Assembly (NCBI GenBank): GCA_015055725.1
Contig: SVHO01000003.1
Coordinates: 28,857-92,856 of the forward strand
Source of the DNA: Clostridiales bacterium
GTDB taxonomy: Bacteria > Bacillota > Clostridia > Christensenellales > Borkfalkiaceae
Direction of reading: 5' to 3'
DNA: 64,000 nt
This document shows, in pieces, positions 8,701 to 16,672 of the stretch. The stretch's first letter is position 1, and every line of letters begins with the position of its first letter. Made by a program: the position numbers and the translations under genes. The notes beneath the pieces were generated by a model. The model saw only the letters and a program-made list of their open reading frames with translations. It had not been told where the DNA came from and did not search any database.

Positions 8701-9189
8701 TTATTCGTTTGGTGTGTTTACGCCTAAAATATGAAAAAACTTAATTTTACGTATAAAATAATCGTCTAACGGGCGGTTAAAAGAGTCAACCGTATGTGAC
8801 GCGACGAAAATTTTTCCATTTTTAACGTCGCTTATAAATAACGAGTGATAAAAATTAGAGTTTTCGTTTCCCAAAAAAATCACGTCTCCAACGCTAACTC
8901 CGTGATAGTCGGTTTGCACGGCAATCGGTCCTAATCCTTTATTACTGCTTAAAAAGTTCATTAAAAATTTAACACCCGTCCAAGATGGCGTTCTATCGTT
9001 GGGTGAATTGTAATACCAACCCAAAACAGGGGTAAAATTCATAACCAAACTTCCACTATAAAGGCATTGTGAAACGAAGTTAGTGCAGTCGCCACCAAGA
9101 GCGTCAAAATTATAAAAATTTGGGTTGCGGTCAAAAGCCCAACGCCTTGCATATTCAAGGGCAAAATCTCTGTTATATTGTTTAATCAC
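8701..9189 (-). CDS. Putative amidase domain protein (Amidase_6-like)
   Basis: 162 aa covering a single putative-amidase domain. The NlpC/P60-like active-site region is GGDCTNFVSQCLY (Cys nucleophile at about residue 34), with a downstream histidine in NFYHSLFISDV. Family members are often exported and linked to spore or wall proteins, but no signal peptide is present here, so a cytoplasmic or cargo role is possible. The start is GTG; the family motif begins almost at once, so no later start fits. No Shine-Dalgarno is seen and a TATAAT lies 5 nt upstream. Confidence 0.8.
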   Translation of the reverse strand: MIKQYNRDFALEYARRWAFDRNPNFYNFDALGGDCTNFVSQCLYSGSLVMNFTPVLGWYYNSPNDRTPSWTGVKFLMNFLSSNKGLGPIAVQTDYHGVSVGDVIFLGNENSNFYHSLFISDVKNGKIFVASHTVDSFNRPLDDYFIRKIKFFHILGVNTPNE

Positions 9190-9250
9190 ATCACATTATA
9201 TGTTTAAAAGGTAAATTTTGTTATAAAAAAATAATAAAAGTGTTAAACGA

Positions 9251-9279
9251 TTGACTTTTATACTTTAATAAAGTATAAT
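9251..9279 (+). promoter_or_regulatory. Strong promoter with palindromic spacer for the amino-acid ABC operon
   Basis: TTGACT (9251-9256), 17-nt spacer, TATAAT (9274-9279). The spacer and -10 contain a perfect inverted repeat, TATACTTT (9259-9266) and AAAGTATA (9270-9277), which could serve as a repressor operator. Transcription should start near 9286. Confidence 0.75.
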
Positions 9280-9291
9280 GAGCGAAGAATA

Positions 9292-9330
9292 AAAGAGCCA
9301 TGGCTCTTTCGCGTATAAGCTATACGCGAA
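9292..9330 (+). promoter_or_regulatory. Two tandem palindromes in the ABC operon 5' leader
   Basis: AAAGAGCCATGGCTCTTT (9292-9309) is a perfect palindrome. It is followed, with 2 nt overlap, by a 10-bp perfect stem, 9308-9317 with 9321-9330, around a 3-nt loop. Both lie between the promoter and the ribosome site (AAGGAG at 9347-9352). No T-run follows, so this is not a plain terminator. An operator pair or an RNA leader structure are both possible. Confidence 0.55.
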
Positions 9331-9359
9331 TTACGTTGATGGCTAAAAGGAGAAACTAT

Positions 9360-10202
9360 ATGAAGAAATTTTTAACTTTGCTCGTTGCAATCGTAATGAG
9401 CGTGACCTGTCTCTTCGGGCTTACGGCTTGTAATCCAGATGCTGATGACGACACGATTATCGTATATACCGAAGCAGGTTTTGCACCTTTTGAATACGTT
9501 AAAGACGGTGAAATCGTTGGCGTTGACGTAGATATTATGAACATGGTTGGCGAAAAACTTGGCAAAACTATTAAGTTTGAAAGTGTTGCTTTTAACACCA
9601 TAGTTGATCAAGTTGAAAGTGGTAAGCTTTGTGACGTTGGTGCTGCAGGCCTTTCAATAACCGAATCAAGAAAGAAACAAGTTGCTTTCTCTAACGAATA
9701 TTACACTGCAAACCTTTACGTTATTTATAAGGCTTCACAATCAGCAACTTATGAAAGTGAAACCACTGATGACGTCACTGGTGTTTACTGGTCTTCATTA
9801 AGGGGTAAAACGATAGCAGTTCAAAACGGAACGACTGCAGACTTGTTCTTGGGTGATGAACTTGGTGAAAACGGTTCATTAGCAGGTTCTGGTGCAACGA
9901 AAACCGGTCACACTCAATTATCTTATGCACTTGAAGATTTGAACTCTGATTCAGACGTTTTGATTATTGACGAACTTCCCGCAAAAATGCTTATCGAAGG
10001 TAAATCTGAATATAAGTGTGCACCTTTATATTGGCAAGGTGAAGATGGGGACGATGACGAACCTTCAAAAGACGTTTATGCAATTGCAGTTTGCCCAACT
10101 CAATCAGCAAGATTGCTTTACACTATAAACGAAGTTATCGCTGAACTTGGTGAAGAAGGTATTCAAGCATTAGTTAATAAACACTTAGGTCTTACCGACT
10201 AA
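9360..10202 (+). CDS. Polar amino-acid ABC transporter substrate-binding lipoprotein
   Basis: 280-aa family 3 solute-binding protein that captures a polar amino acid outside the cell. A lipoprotein signal peptide (residues 1-23) ends in lipobox LTAC, with lipidated Cys24. The mature part begins at the type-3 motif GFAPFEYVKDGEIVGVDVDI, and includes GLSITESRKKQVAFSNEYY. The ATG at 9360 has an AAGGAG ribosome site 7 nt upstream; an in-frame ATG at 9300 sits inside the leader palindrome and is not used. First gene of a three-gene importer operon. Confidence 0.93.
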   Translation: MKKFLTLLVAIVMSVTCLFGLTACNPDADDDTIIVYTEAGFAPFEYVKDGEIVGVDVDIMNMVGEKLGKTIKFESVAFNTIVDQVESGKLCDVGAAGLSITESRKKQVAFSNEYYTANLYVIYKASQSATYESETTDDVTGVYWSSLRGKTIAVQNGTTADLFLGDELGENGSLAGSGATKTGHTQLSYALEDLNSDSDVLIIDELPAKMLIEGKSEYKCAPLYWQGEDGDDDEPSKDVYAIAVCPTQSARLLYTINEVIAELGEEGIQALVNKHLGLTD

Positions 10203-10263
10203 AATTAATGAAAAACAAATGGGAGAGGTTTAGTGCCTTTCCCTTTTGATATAAAAGGATAAA

Positions 10264-10977
10264 ATGTTAAACGATTTTAAGATAATTTTTACAAACCCAG
10301 AAGCGTTTAATTACGTTGTTGAAGGGTTTACAAATACGTTGCTTGTGACCGTTATTGCAGCCTTAATCGGCTTAGCAATAGGGTTTGTTGTGGCAATAGT
10401 TAAAATTTCAGCAGGGCAATTTAAGTTTATGAAAATCCCTGCTATTATTTGTGACGTTTACACCACGGTTATTCGCGGAACACCCGTTGCGCTTCAATTA
10501 TTTATAATGGTTTTCAGTTTGTTTGCTATACGTGGATTTAAGCCGTATGCAGTTATTTTGACCTTCGGCATCAATTCTGGCGCGTATATTTCTGAAAATA
10601 TCCGTGCGGGTATATCTTCAACAGATAGTGGGCAAATGGAGGCAGGGCGCGCGCTTGGGCTTTCATGGACGAAAACTATGATTAAAATTATAATGCCTCA
10701 AGCTATTAAAAACATAATTCCCGCAATTGGCAACGAAATGATTGCTCTCTTAAAAGAAACGGCAATAGTTTCAATGGTTGGCGCAACCGTGGGGACGCTT
10801 ACTTTTGACCTTAACACAGCGTCAACGACCATATATTATGCTAAAAACATAGGTGTTAGCAGTTATTTGTCGTGCGCAATAGTTGCTGGACTTTTATATT
10901 TAATAGTCGTTTACTTTATGGTTTGGGTTGTAAAACTTCTTGAAAGGAGAATGGGTAGAAGTGAAAGAAGACATTAA
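10264..10977 (+). CDS. Polar amino-acid ABC transporter permease
   Basis: 237-aa HisM/GlnP-type membrane subunit that forms the channel, probably as a homodimer. About five hydrophobic segments are present. The EAA cytoplasmic loop that docks the ATPase reads [33 protein letters not shown], split by the usual glycine. The AAAAGG ribosome site is close to the ATG. Its 3' end overlaps the downstream ATPase gene start by about 17 nt. Confidence 0.93.
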   Translation: MLNDFKIIFTNPEAFNYVVEGFTNTLLVTVIAALIGLAIGFVVAIVKISAGQFKFMKIPAIICDVYTTVIRGTPVALQLFIMVFSLFAIRGFKPYAVILTFGINSGAYISENIRAGISSTDSGQMEAGRALGLSWTKTMIKIIMPQAIKNIIPAIGNEMIALLKETAIVSMVGATVGTLTFDLNTASTTIYYAKNIGVSSYLSCAIVAGLLYLIVVYFMVWVVKLLERRMGRSERRH

Positions 10978-11917
10978 AGAAAATGGCGTTTTAATAGGCG
11001 TAAAAAACTTATATAAAAACTTCGGTAAAGTTAAAGTTTTAAACGGGGTTTCTTGTGATATAAAAAAAGGCGAAAAAGTTGTAATTATCGGGCCTTCGGG
11101 CAGTGGTAAATCAACGTTTTTGCGCTGTATGAACTTGCTTGAAGAACCAACCTATGGTGAAATTTGGTTTAGGGATAGAATTTTAACGCCCGTTGACCCG
11201 TATTTACACTTCGACGTTATAAAATTATCTAAGACTTTTAAGAAACTTTTTGATGAAGCTAAGGTTGAAAATCCTAATCTTTCTGATGAGCAAATTGAAG
11301 AACAAACGATTGCTCTTATAAAAGAAAAAGATTTACTTAAAAAATTTGAAGGTAAAGATTTTAATAACGCGGTTAAATCAATATATTCAGAAAATTTTAT
11401 GAATATAAACTTAACCAGACAAAAAATCGGTATGGTTTTTCAACACTTCAACTTGTTTAATAATCTAACCGTTTTACAAAATCTTACGCTTGCGCCCGTT
11501 CAACTTAAATTAAAAACTAAAGAACAAGCAGAGAAAAAAGCGTTTGAATTACTCAAAAGAATTGGGCTTGAAGAAAAGGCGAACGTTTATCCATCAACTT
11601 TATCAGGTGGGCAAAAGCAAAGGATTGCAATAATTCGCGCGCTCGCAATGGAACCAGACGTTATGTTATTTGACGAGCCGACTTCTGCGCTTGACCCTGA
11701 AATGGTTGGTGAAGTTTTAGAACTTATGAAAGACCTTGCTAACGACGGTATGACGATGGTTGTCGTCACACACGAGATGGGTTTTGCTAAAGAAGTTGCT
11801 TCACGCGTGCTATTCATTGACGAAGGCATTATAAAGGAGGAAAATTCTCCAAAAGAATTTTTCTCTAATCCCAAAGACCCAAGGCTTAAAGAATTTTTAT
11901 CTAAAGTGTTGCAATAA
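10961..11917 (+). CDS. Polar amino-acid ABC transporter ATP-binding protein with insertion
   Basis: GlnQ-type ATPase that powers the importer. Walker A GPSGSGKS (44-51), Q-loop Q161, signature LSGGQKQR, Walker [13 protein letters not shown] and the H-loop VVVTHEMG are intact. The GTG at 10961 sits 11 nt after AGGAG; an earlier TTG at 10940 has no ribosome site. At 318 aa it is about 70 aa longer than usual because of a charged insertion at roughly 75-150, between the strand after Walker A and the Q-loop. The operon context makes amino-acid uptake the clear role. Confidence 0.92.
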   Translation: MKEDIKENGVLIGVKNLYKNFGKVKVLNGVSCDIKKGEKVVIIGPSGSGKSTFLRCMNLLEEPTYGEIWFRDRILTPVDPYLHFDVIKLSKTFKKLFDEAKVENPNLSDEQIEEQTIALIKEKDLLKKFEGKDFNNAVKSIYSENFMNINLTRQKIGMVFQHFNLFNNLTVLQNLTLAPVQLKLKTKEQAEKKAFELLKRIGLEEKANVYPSTLSGGQKQRIAIIRALAMEPDVMLFDEPTSALDPEMVGEVLELMKDLANDGMTMVVVTHEMGFAKEVASRVLFIDEGIIKEENSPKEFFSNPKDPRLKEFLSKVLQ

Positions 11918-11918
11918 G

Positions 11919-11945
11919 AAAACGGAGCAAAATGCTCCGTTTTTT
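11919..11945 (+). terminator. Intrinsic terminator of the ABC operon
   Basis: AAAACGGAGCA (11919-11929) pairs with TGCTCCGTTTT (11933-11943) around a 3-nt loop and runs into a T-tract. Confidence 0.9.
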
Positions 11946-11974
11946 ACTTTAAAAGGACAAAAAGCGTGCTCGAC

Positions 11975-12003
11975 TTGACTATTTGGTGTATAAATGATAA
12001 AAT
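11975..12003 (+). promoter_or_regulatory. Promoter of the two-component system
   Basis: TTGACT (11975-11980), 17-nt spacer, TAAAAT (11998-12003). It lies downstream of an in-frame start candidate at 11966, showing that the true response-regulator start is the ATG at 12038. Confidence 0.75.
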
Positions 12004-12037
12004 ATTAACAGTTAGCTTAAATCAATTTAGGTGTATT

Positions 12038-12712
12038 ATGGTTAAAATTTTAGTTGTTGACGACGATAAGAATATTAGAAAACTTATGTCTGTTGTGCTC
12101 AAAGGGGAAGGGTATTCCGTTCTTCTTGCATCAGACGGTAAAGAAGCACTTGAAATTATGGATAAAGAAGCTGTTGATATGGTTATCGTTGATATTATGA
12201 TGCCTAATATAGACGGATATCAATTTACCGAGCAAGTGCGTTTGGTGAATTCAAAACTACCTATAATTATGGTGTCGGCAAAACAACTTTCGGAAGATAG
12301 AAAAAAGGGCTTTTTAATGGGGATTGACGATTTTATGGTTAAGCCTGTTGACACCGAAGAGTTGGTTTTGCATATTCGTGCACTTTTGCGCCGTGCAAAA
12401 ATCAATAGCGAAGGGAAAATTATTATTGGGCAAGTTGTTGTTGATAGTGAATCGCTCACCGTTAAACGTGGTGACGAATCGCAAATTTTGCCACAAAAAG
12501 AATTTCAACTATTATATAAATTATTGTCCTATCCCGATAAAATTTTTACAAGAATTCAATTAATGGATGAGATTTGGGGTATGGATAGCGACACGGGATG
12601 GGAAACGGTCACCGTACATATTGCAAGGCTTAGAAAAAGGTTTGAAAATTATCCTGAGTTTGAAATTCGTTCGGTGCGCGGTTTGGGATATAAGGTGGTG
12701 AAAAAGGTATGA
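12038..12712 (+). CDS. OmpR/PhoB-family response regulator
   Basis: 224 aa. The receiver domain (1-115) has the acidic pocket DDD at 8-10, phosphoacceptor D52 in VDIMMPN, Ser/Thr-type switch VSAK and K in MVKP. The C-terminal winged-helix DNA-binding domain (about 130-224) includes ETVTVHIARLRKRFE and the RSVRGLGYK hairpin. The ATG follows the promoter by 35 nt with a weak AGGTG ribosome site. It overlaps the kinase gene by 4 nt (ATGA), a coupled pair. Target genes are unknown. Confidence 0.94.
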   Translation: MVKILVVDDDKNIRKLMSVVLKGEGYSVLLASDGKEALEIMDKEAVDMVIVDIMMPNIDGYQFTEQVRLVNSKLPIIMVSAKQLSEDRKKGFLMGIDDFMVKPVDTEELVLHIRALLRRAKINSEGKIIIGQVVVDSESLTVKRGDESQILPQKEFQLLYKLLSYPDKIFTRIQLMDEIWGMDSDTGWETVTVHIARLRKRFENYPEFEIRSVRGLGYKVVKKV

Positions 12713-13776
12713 AAAAGACCAAGAAAAAAACCGTACGTAATCAGCAACGTGTTATGCTTATATTTTCTTTGCTCGTTTTTGGCATACTCGTTTTAACTAT
12801 GGCAATAGTTGCAGGAGTTGTTTATTTAACTTTTAGAAGAAACGCGTTGATACTTGATTCTATTGAAACGTTAGGAATGCTCTTTTCGGTGTTTTTATTT
12901 GCTAGTATTATCATTGGAACGATTATAGGCATAATAACGGGTAGAGTTTTCTTAAGAAATATTGATAAAATAGTTGACGGTATGGAAGACTTGGCACAGG
13001 GTAATTACGAGGTCAGAGTACCCGAAGTTGAATCAGGGCTAGCAAAAGACTTAACGCAAAGTTTTAACATAATGGCAACCGAACTTGAAAACACAAGGCT
13101 TATGCGTGCAAACTTTGTCAACGAATATGCGCACGAGTTTAAAACGCCTATCGTTTCGCTTTTGGGCTTTGCAAAATTGCTTAAAAACGCAGATTTGACG
13201 GAAGAACAAAGAAACGAATACGTAAACATTATAGAAGAAGAAGCGCAAAGGTTATCTTCGCTTGCAACAAATTCGCTTAACTTAACTAATATAGACAAGC
13301 AAACTATTTTGACGGGAGTTAGCAGGTTTAATCTTTCTGAGCAAATAAGAACGTGTGTTTTAATGGCTGAAAAGAAGTGGATTGCTAAAAACCTTGATAT
13401 TTCAGTTGATTTTGACGAAGTTTTCGTTAATGCAAACGAAGAAATGCTTAAACAGGTTTGGATAAACCTTATTGATAACGCGATTAAATTTTCTGATGAA
13501 AACGGCGAACTTTCTATTAAAATATTTAAAGATGCAAGCTCTGTTGCTGTAATTATCAAAGATAAAGGCGCAGAGATTAAACAAGAAGAAAAAGATAAAA
13601 TTTTCGGGCGGTTTTATCGCGCTGAAAATTCAAGTGGTGTTGAAGGGCACGGCGTTGGGCTTGCAATAGTTAAAAAAATAGTCGATATCCATAAAGGGCG
13701 CATAAACGTTGAAAGTGGTGGGGGATACACTCAGTTTGAAATTATAATTCCAACCAACCTTAAAAAAACAAAATAA
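12709..13776 (+). CDS. Sensor histidine kinase
   Basis: 355 aa. Two transmembrane segments (about 15-41 and 55-80) enclose only about ten extracytoplasmic residues, so it resembles intramembrane-sensing kinases with no separate sensor domain. HAMP linker (about 82-132), phosphoacceptor H142 in EYAHEFKTP, N box in LIDNAIKFS, then G1 and G2 boxes (DKGAEI, GHGVGLAIVKKI) are all present. Such kinases often respond to cell-envelope stress or antibiotics; that is an inference from architecture only. Confidence 0.93.
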   Translation: MKKTKKKTVRNQQRVMLIFSLLVFGILVLTMAIVAGVVYLTFRRNALILDSIETLGMLFSVFLFASIIIGTIIGIITGRVFLRNIDKIVDGMEDLAQGNYEVRVPEVESGLAKDLTQSFNIMATELENTRLMRANFVNEYAHEFKTPIVSLLGFAKLLKNADLTEEQRNEYVNIIEEEAQRLSSLATNSLNLTNIDKQTILTGVSRFNLSEQIRTCVLMAEKKWIAKNLDISVDFDEVFVNANEEMLKQVWINLIDNAIKFSDENGELSIKIFKDASSVAVIIKDKGAEIKQEEKDKIFGRFYRAENSSGVEGHGVGLAIVKKIVDIHKGRINVESGGGYTQFEIIIPTNLKKTK

Positions 13777-13777
13777 A

Positions 13778-13810
13778 AAATGCTCCGCAAAATGCGGAGC
13801 ATTTATTTTT
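13778..13810. terminator. Bidirectional terminator between kinase and rpsT
   Basis: AAATGCTCCGCA (13778-13789) pairs perfectly with TGCGGAGCATTT (13793-13804) around a 3-nt loop. T-rich on the right and A-rich on the left. Confidence 0.9.
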
Positions 13811-13828
13811 TAAATTAAATAATTAAAA

Positions 13829-14296
13829 TTATTCAGCGCTTTCAGTTGCTTCTGCCTTTTTAGCTCTGGGCTTTCTAGTAGTAGTTTTTTTAGCAGGTGC
13901 TGCTTCGCCGTCTTCTGCTTTTTTAGCAGTCGTCTTTCTAGTGGTCTTTTTAACAGGCGCTTCTTCGACAGCAGGTTCAACGGGTGCTTCAACAACGGGA
14001 GCGGGTGCTTCTTCAACTACAGGTGCTGCGTTTTTAAGAGCAACTGCAACTTTTTTAGCAAGTTTTGCTTTTTTGTTAGATGCGTTGTTAGCGTGGAAAA
14101 TATTTTTAGAGCAAGCTGAATCAATTACAGAAAAAGCGTTTGAAAGAGCAGCTTTTGCTTCTTCAAGTTTGTTTTCTTTGATGAGAAGGTCAACTCTCTT
14201 AATTTCAGTTCTAACCGCCGAACGAATAGCTTTGTTTTGTTCGGTTTTTTTTGCGTTTACTAAAACTCTCTTTTTTGCTGATTTAATGTTAGGCAT
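13829..14296 (-). CDS. rpsT: 30S ribosomal protein S20 with basic-acidic C-terminal tail
   Basis: The first 88 or so residues are ordinary S20 (MPNIKSAKKRV start, helical bundle), which binds 16S rRNA in the small subunit. The protein then continues to 155 aa with a low-complexity tail. It first has Ala-Pro-Val-Glu repeats (90-114), then lysine-rich repeats of the type KKTTRKTTAKK and AKKTTTRKPRAKK, like the tails of histone H1 or some HU proteins. Ribosome site GGAGTG ahead of the ATG. S20 usually ends near 85-90 aa, so the tail is an addition. Confidence 0.93.
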   Translation of the reverse strand: MPNIKSAKKRVLVNAKKTEQNKAIRSAVRTEIKRVDLLIKENKLEEAKAALSNAFSVIDSACSKNIFHANNASNKKAKLAKKVAVALKNAAPVVEEAPAPVVEAPVEPAVEEAPVKKTTRKTTAKKAEDGEAAPAKKTTTRKPRAKKAEATESAE

Positions 14297-14438
14297 TTCG
14301 TATGCACTCCTTAGTTTCTTTTAATGTCGCTAACTATTTTAACACAAATTAAAAGTAAATGCAACTACATTTTAACCACAATTTCACCTTTTTCTTTTAA
14401 TTTTCACTATTTTTGCAAGAATTTTCATACAATTTATT

Positions 14439-15176
14439 ATGATTAACTCGTTTATCGCTCTTTTAGATAGTGGAATTGGCGGAATTTCAGTTTTAAGTGA
14501 ACTTGTAAAAAAATTTCCGAACGAACGTTTTTTATATTTTGGAGATAATTTTAATGCCCCGTATGGCAACAAAAGTAAGCAAGAACTTTTGTCGTTAACG
14601 CTTAAAAATCTAAACTATATATTTAAATATAACGTAAAAGTTTTAGTTTTAGCCTGCAACACGTTAAGCGTCAATCTTTTAGGTAAATTGCAAAAGATTT
14701 GTCCAACTGAAATTATAGGCACTTTTCCACCCGTTGAAAGATTTTTGGTTAAGGGGGAAAAGGTTTTGCTCTTGTCAACAGAGAAAACTGCGGAAAATTA
14801 TCAAGGAATAAAAAATTTAGACGTTGTCGGATTTAAAAATCTCGTTTGCGATATTGAAAAAAACGCCTTTAATTTAGAAAAATTAAACTTTGAAAATCAT
14901 ATTGATTACCGTGCGCATAATATTATACACAAAAAGGGGTATTACGATACGGTTATTTTGGGCTGTACGCACTATCTTTTTATAAAAAATAAAATTTTTA
15001 ACCACTTTTGCCCCCAAAAAATTTCAAGTGGGAACGATTTTGTTGTTTCAAGGCTTGAAAAATTTTTATCAAAACAAAAAACGCAAGTAAAATACTATCA
15101 AAACGAGCCTTTATTTATTGGTGACTGCGCTAAATTTAACCATAATTTCTATGTCAATAGTGGTCATTTGTGGTAA
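14439..15176 (+). CDS. murI: Glutamate racemase
   Basis: Converts L- to D-glutamate for peptidoglycan stem peptides. The two catalytic cysteines are C73 (ACNTLS) and C176 (GCTHY), with acid D10 in DSGIGG and PYGNKS at 41-46. 245 aa, slightly short but complete. DSGIGG at residues 10-15 fixes the start at this ATG. No Shine-Dalgarno is present and a TACAAT box lies 5 nt upstream, so the message may be leaderless. It sits just ahead of the dcw cluster, consistent with wall synthesis. Confidence 0.93.
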   Translation: MINSFIALLDSGIGGISVLSELVKKFPNERFLYFGDNFNAPYGNKSKQELLSLTLKNLNYIFKYNVKVLVLACNTLSVNLLGKLQKICPTEIIGTFPPVERFLVKGEKVLLLSTEKTAENYQGIKNLDVVGFKNLVCDIEKNAFNLEKLNFENHIDYRAHNIIHKKGYYDTVILGCTHYLFIKNKIFNHFCPQKISSGNDFVVSRLEKFLSKQKTQVKYYQNEPLFIGDCAKFNHNFYVNSGHLW

Positions 15177-15221
15177 AAACCGTTAAAAAAAATTGAAAAA
15201 ATAGCAAAAAAATATTAAAAA

Positions 15222-15246
15222 AGGGTTGACAGTGGTCAAAATGTGT
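15222..15246 (+). promoter_or_regulatory. Candidate MraZ operator: three G-rich boxes at 10-nt spacing
   Basis: AGGGT (15222-15226), GTGGT (15232-15236) and TGTGT (15242-15246) repeat every 10 nt and overlap the promoter. MraZ is known in other bacteria to bind tandem TGGGN boxes with 5-nt spacers at its own promoter. The boxes here are diverged, so this is inferred from position and period. Confidence 0.45.
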
Positions 15247-15254
15247 GTTAGAAT
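15226..15254 (+). promoter_or_regulatory. dcw cluster promoter (Pmra)
   Basis: TTGACA (15226-15231, consensus), 17-nt spacer, TAGAAT (15249-15254). This is the start of the mraZ-rsmH-ftsL-PBP unit. Confidence 0.8.
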
Positions 15255-15288
15255 AACACTATCATAACAAGGAGTAGTCTGTATTTTT

Positions 15289-15720
15289 ATGTCCGGTAAA
15301 AATTATTTGCATCAATTAGATGCCAAAAACAGAATGAGAATACCGGCTAAACTACGCGAAGAACTGGGTGCTGATTATGCAATTACAGTTGGGTCGGGTG
15401 GTTGTCTTTACGTTTATACTAAAGAGCAGATGAAAGAAGTGAAGGCTACTCTTAACAACCTTAACACTTACCGAGAAAAACAATTAAAAGCAGCGCGCTT
15501 TATATTGTATAACACGTGGGAAGCTGAAGAGGACAAGCAGGGGAGAATTCTTCTTCCAGACAATTTGAGAAAATACGCTAAGATAGAAAAAAACGTTCTC
15601 GTTTTCAAAGGCCCAACTTGTGTTGAAATTTGGAGTGAAGAAGTTTGGAACGATTATTTTAGCGACGTTAATTTTGAAGACCTTGCCGACGCGCTTGACG
15701 AATTAAAGAACGATGGCTGA
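15289..15720 (+). CDS. mraZ: Transcriptional regulator MraZ
   Basis: AbrB-fold regulator and first gene of the division/cell-wall cluster. Two tandem MraZ motifs are seen: HQLDAKNRMRIPAKLREELG near the N-terminus and EEDKQGRILLPDNLRKYA in the second half. From this ATG it is 143 aa. The AAGGAG ribosome site (15269-15274) is 14 nt upstream, too far. An in-frame ATT at 15283 has 8-nt spacing and would give the family's usual Met-Phe-Met N-terminus (see findings). It overlaps rsmH by 8 nt. Probably represses its own promoter. Confidence 0.93.
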   Translation: MSGKNYLHQLDAKNRMRIPAKLREELGADYAITVGSGGCLYVYTKEQMKEVKATLNNLNTYREKQLKAARFILYNTWEAEEDKQGRILLPDNLRKYAKIEKNVLVFKGPTCVEIWSEEVWNDYFSDVNFEDLADALDELKNDG

Positions 15721-16651
15721 GCTTAAACACGTTTCCGTTATGTTTGACGAGTGCATGCAAGCACTTAATATAAAGGACGGCGGGGTATATTTTGACGGAA
15801 CTCTTGGCGGTGGCGGGCATTCACATGGAATTTTACAAAGAAGCGCTCCAAACGGCAAGTTAGTTGCAACTGATTTAGACGATTACGCTATAATGCGTGC
15901 ATCTGATAGGCTTAAAGAGTTTGACGGTAGATTTACTTTAGTTAAAGATAATTTTAAGAATTTTTCTAAAATTAAAGAAAATCTTGGCATTGACGCTTTT
16001 GACGGAATCTTGCTTGACTTAGGAGTTTCAAGTTTTCAACTTGACGATAGGTCGCGTGGATTTTCTTATATGGCAACTGAAGAGCAGTTGGATATGAGAA
16101 TGAATAAAGATAATCCGTTAAGCGCAAAAACGGTTGTCAACGAATATTCGGAAAGAGAACTAAAAAGAATACTGACCGAATACGGCGAAGAAAGATTTGC
16201 AGGTTTAATCGCTAAAAACATAGTTTTAACAAGGCAAAACAAGAGCATAGAAACTATCGGCGATTTAATAGAAATTATAGAAAAGAGTATCCCCAAAAAG
16301 TTTAAGCAAGACGGACACCCCGCAAAGCGAACTTTTCAGGCGATTAGAATTGAAGTAAACGGTGAACTTGACGGTCTTTACGAAACGGTTATTTCAATGA
16401 CGCGAGCCCTGAAAAAAGGCGGAAGAATCGCGATACTCACCTTTCATTCGTTAGAAGATAGAATTGTAAAAAACGCATTTAAAGAATTAGAGTGTGATTG
16501 CGTTTGTGATAAAAGCTTACCCGTATGTGTGTGCGGGAAAAAGAAAGAAATTGAAATTCTAACACGCCACCCGTTAATTGCGGGGGACGAAGAATTAAAG
16601 CAAAACTTAAGGGCTAAAAGTGCTAAACTGCGTATTGCAGAAAAAGTTTAG
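15713..16651 (+). CDS. rsmH: 16S rRNA (cytosine-N4) methyltransferase RsmH (MraW)
   Basis: Methylates C1402 of 16S rRNA in the decoding centre using SAM. Family motifs include HVSVMFDECMQAL, the SAM-binding DGTLGGGGHS, LLDLGVSSFQLDD, RGFSYM, the long KRTFQAIRIEVNGEL, and ILTFHSLEDRIVK. 312 aa is full length. It overlaps mraZ, so the two are translationally coupled, as in most bacteria. Confidence 0.96.
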   Translation: MAELKHVSVMFDECMQALNIKDGGVYFDGTLGGGGHSHGILQRSAPNGKLVATDLDDYAIMRASDRLKEFDGRFTLVKDNFKNFSKIKENLGIDAFDGILLDLGVSSFQLDDRSRGFSYMATEEQLDMRMNKDNPLSAKTVVNEYSERELKRILTEYGEERFAGLIAKNIVLTRQNKSIETIGDLIEIIEKSIPKKFKQDGHPAKRTFQAIRIEVNGELDGLYETVISMTRALKKGGRIAILTFHSLEDRIVKNAFKELECDCVCDKSLPVCVCGKKKEIEILTRHPLIAGDEELKQNLRAKSAKLRIAEKV

Positions 16652-16672
16652 AAATTTTTTAGGAGAATTTGT

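Noticed and set aside
9300..9359. Upstream in-frame ATG for the substrate-binding protein
   Set aside because: It sits inside a palindrome and would hide the lipoprotein signal peptide; the ATG at 9360 has a proper ribosome site.
11966..12037. Upstream in-frame start for the response regulator
   Set aside because: It lies upstream of and within the promoter, and the added residues are not part of the receiver domain.
13005..13559. 184-codon open frame on the minus strand inside the histidine kinase gene
   Set aside because: It is fully antisense to a clear kinase, has low-complexity Ser/Leu-rich content, no ribosome site and no recognisable domain.
13941..14324. 127-codon forward open frame opposite rpsT
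   Set aside because: Its Ala/Ser/Thr-rich sequence is the antisense image of the rpsT tail; no promoter or ribosome site.
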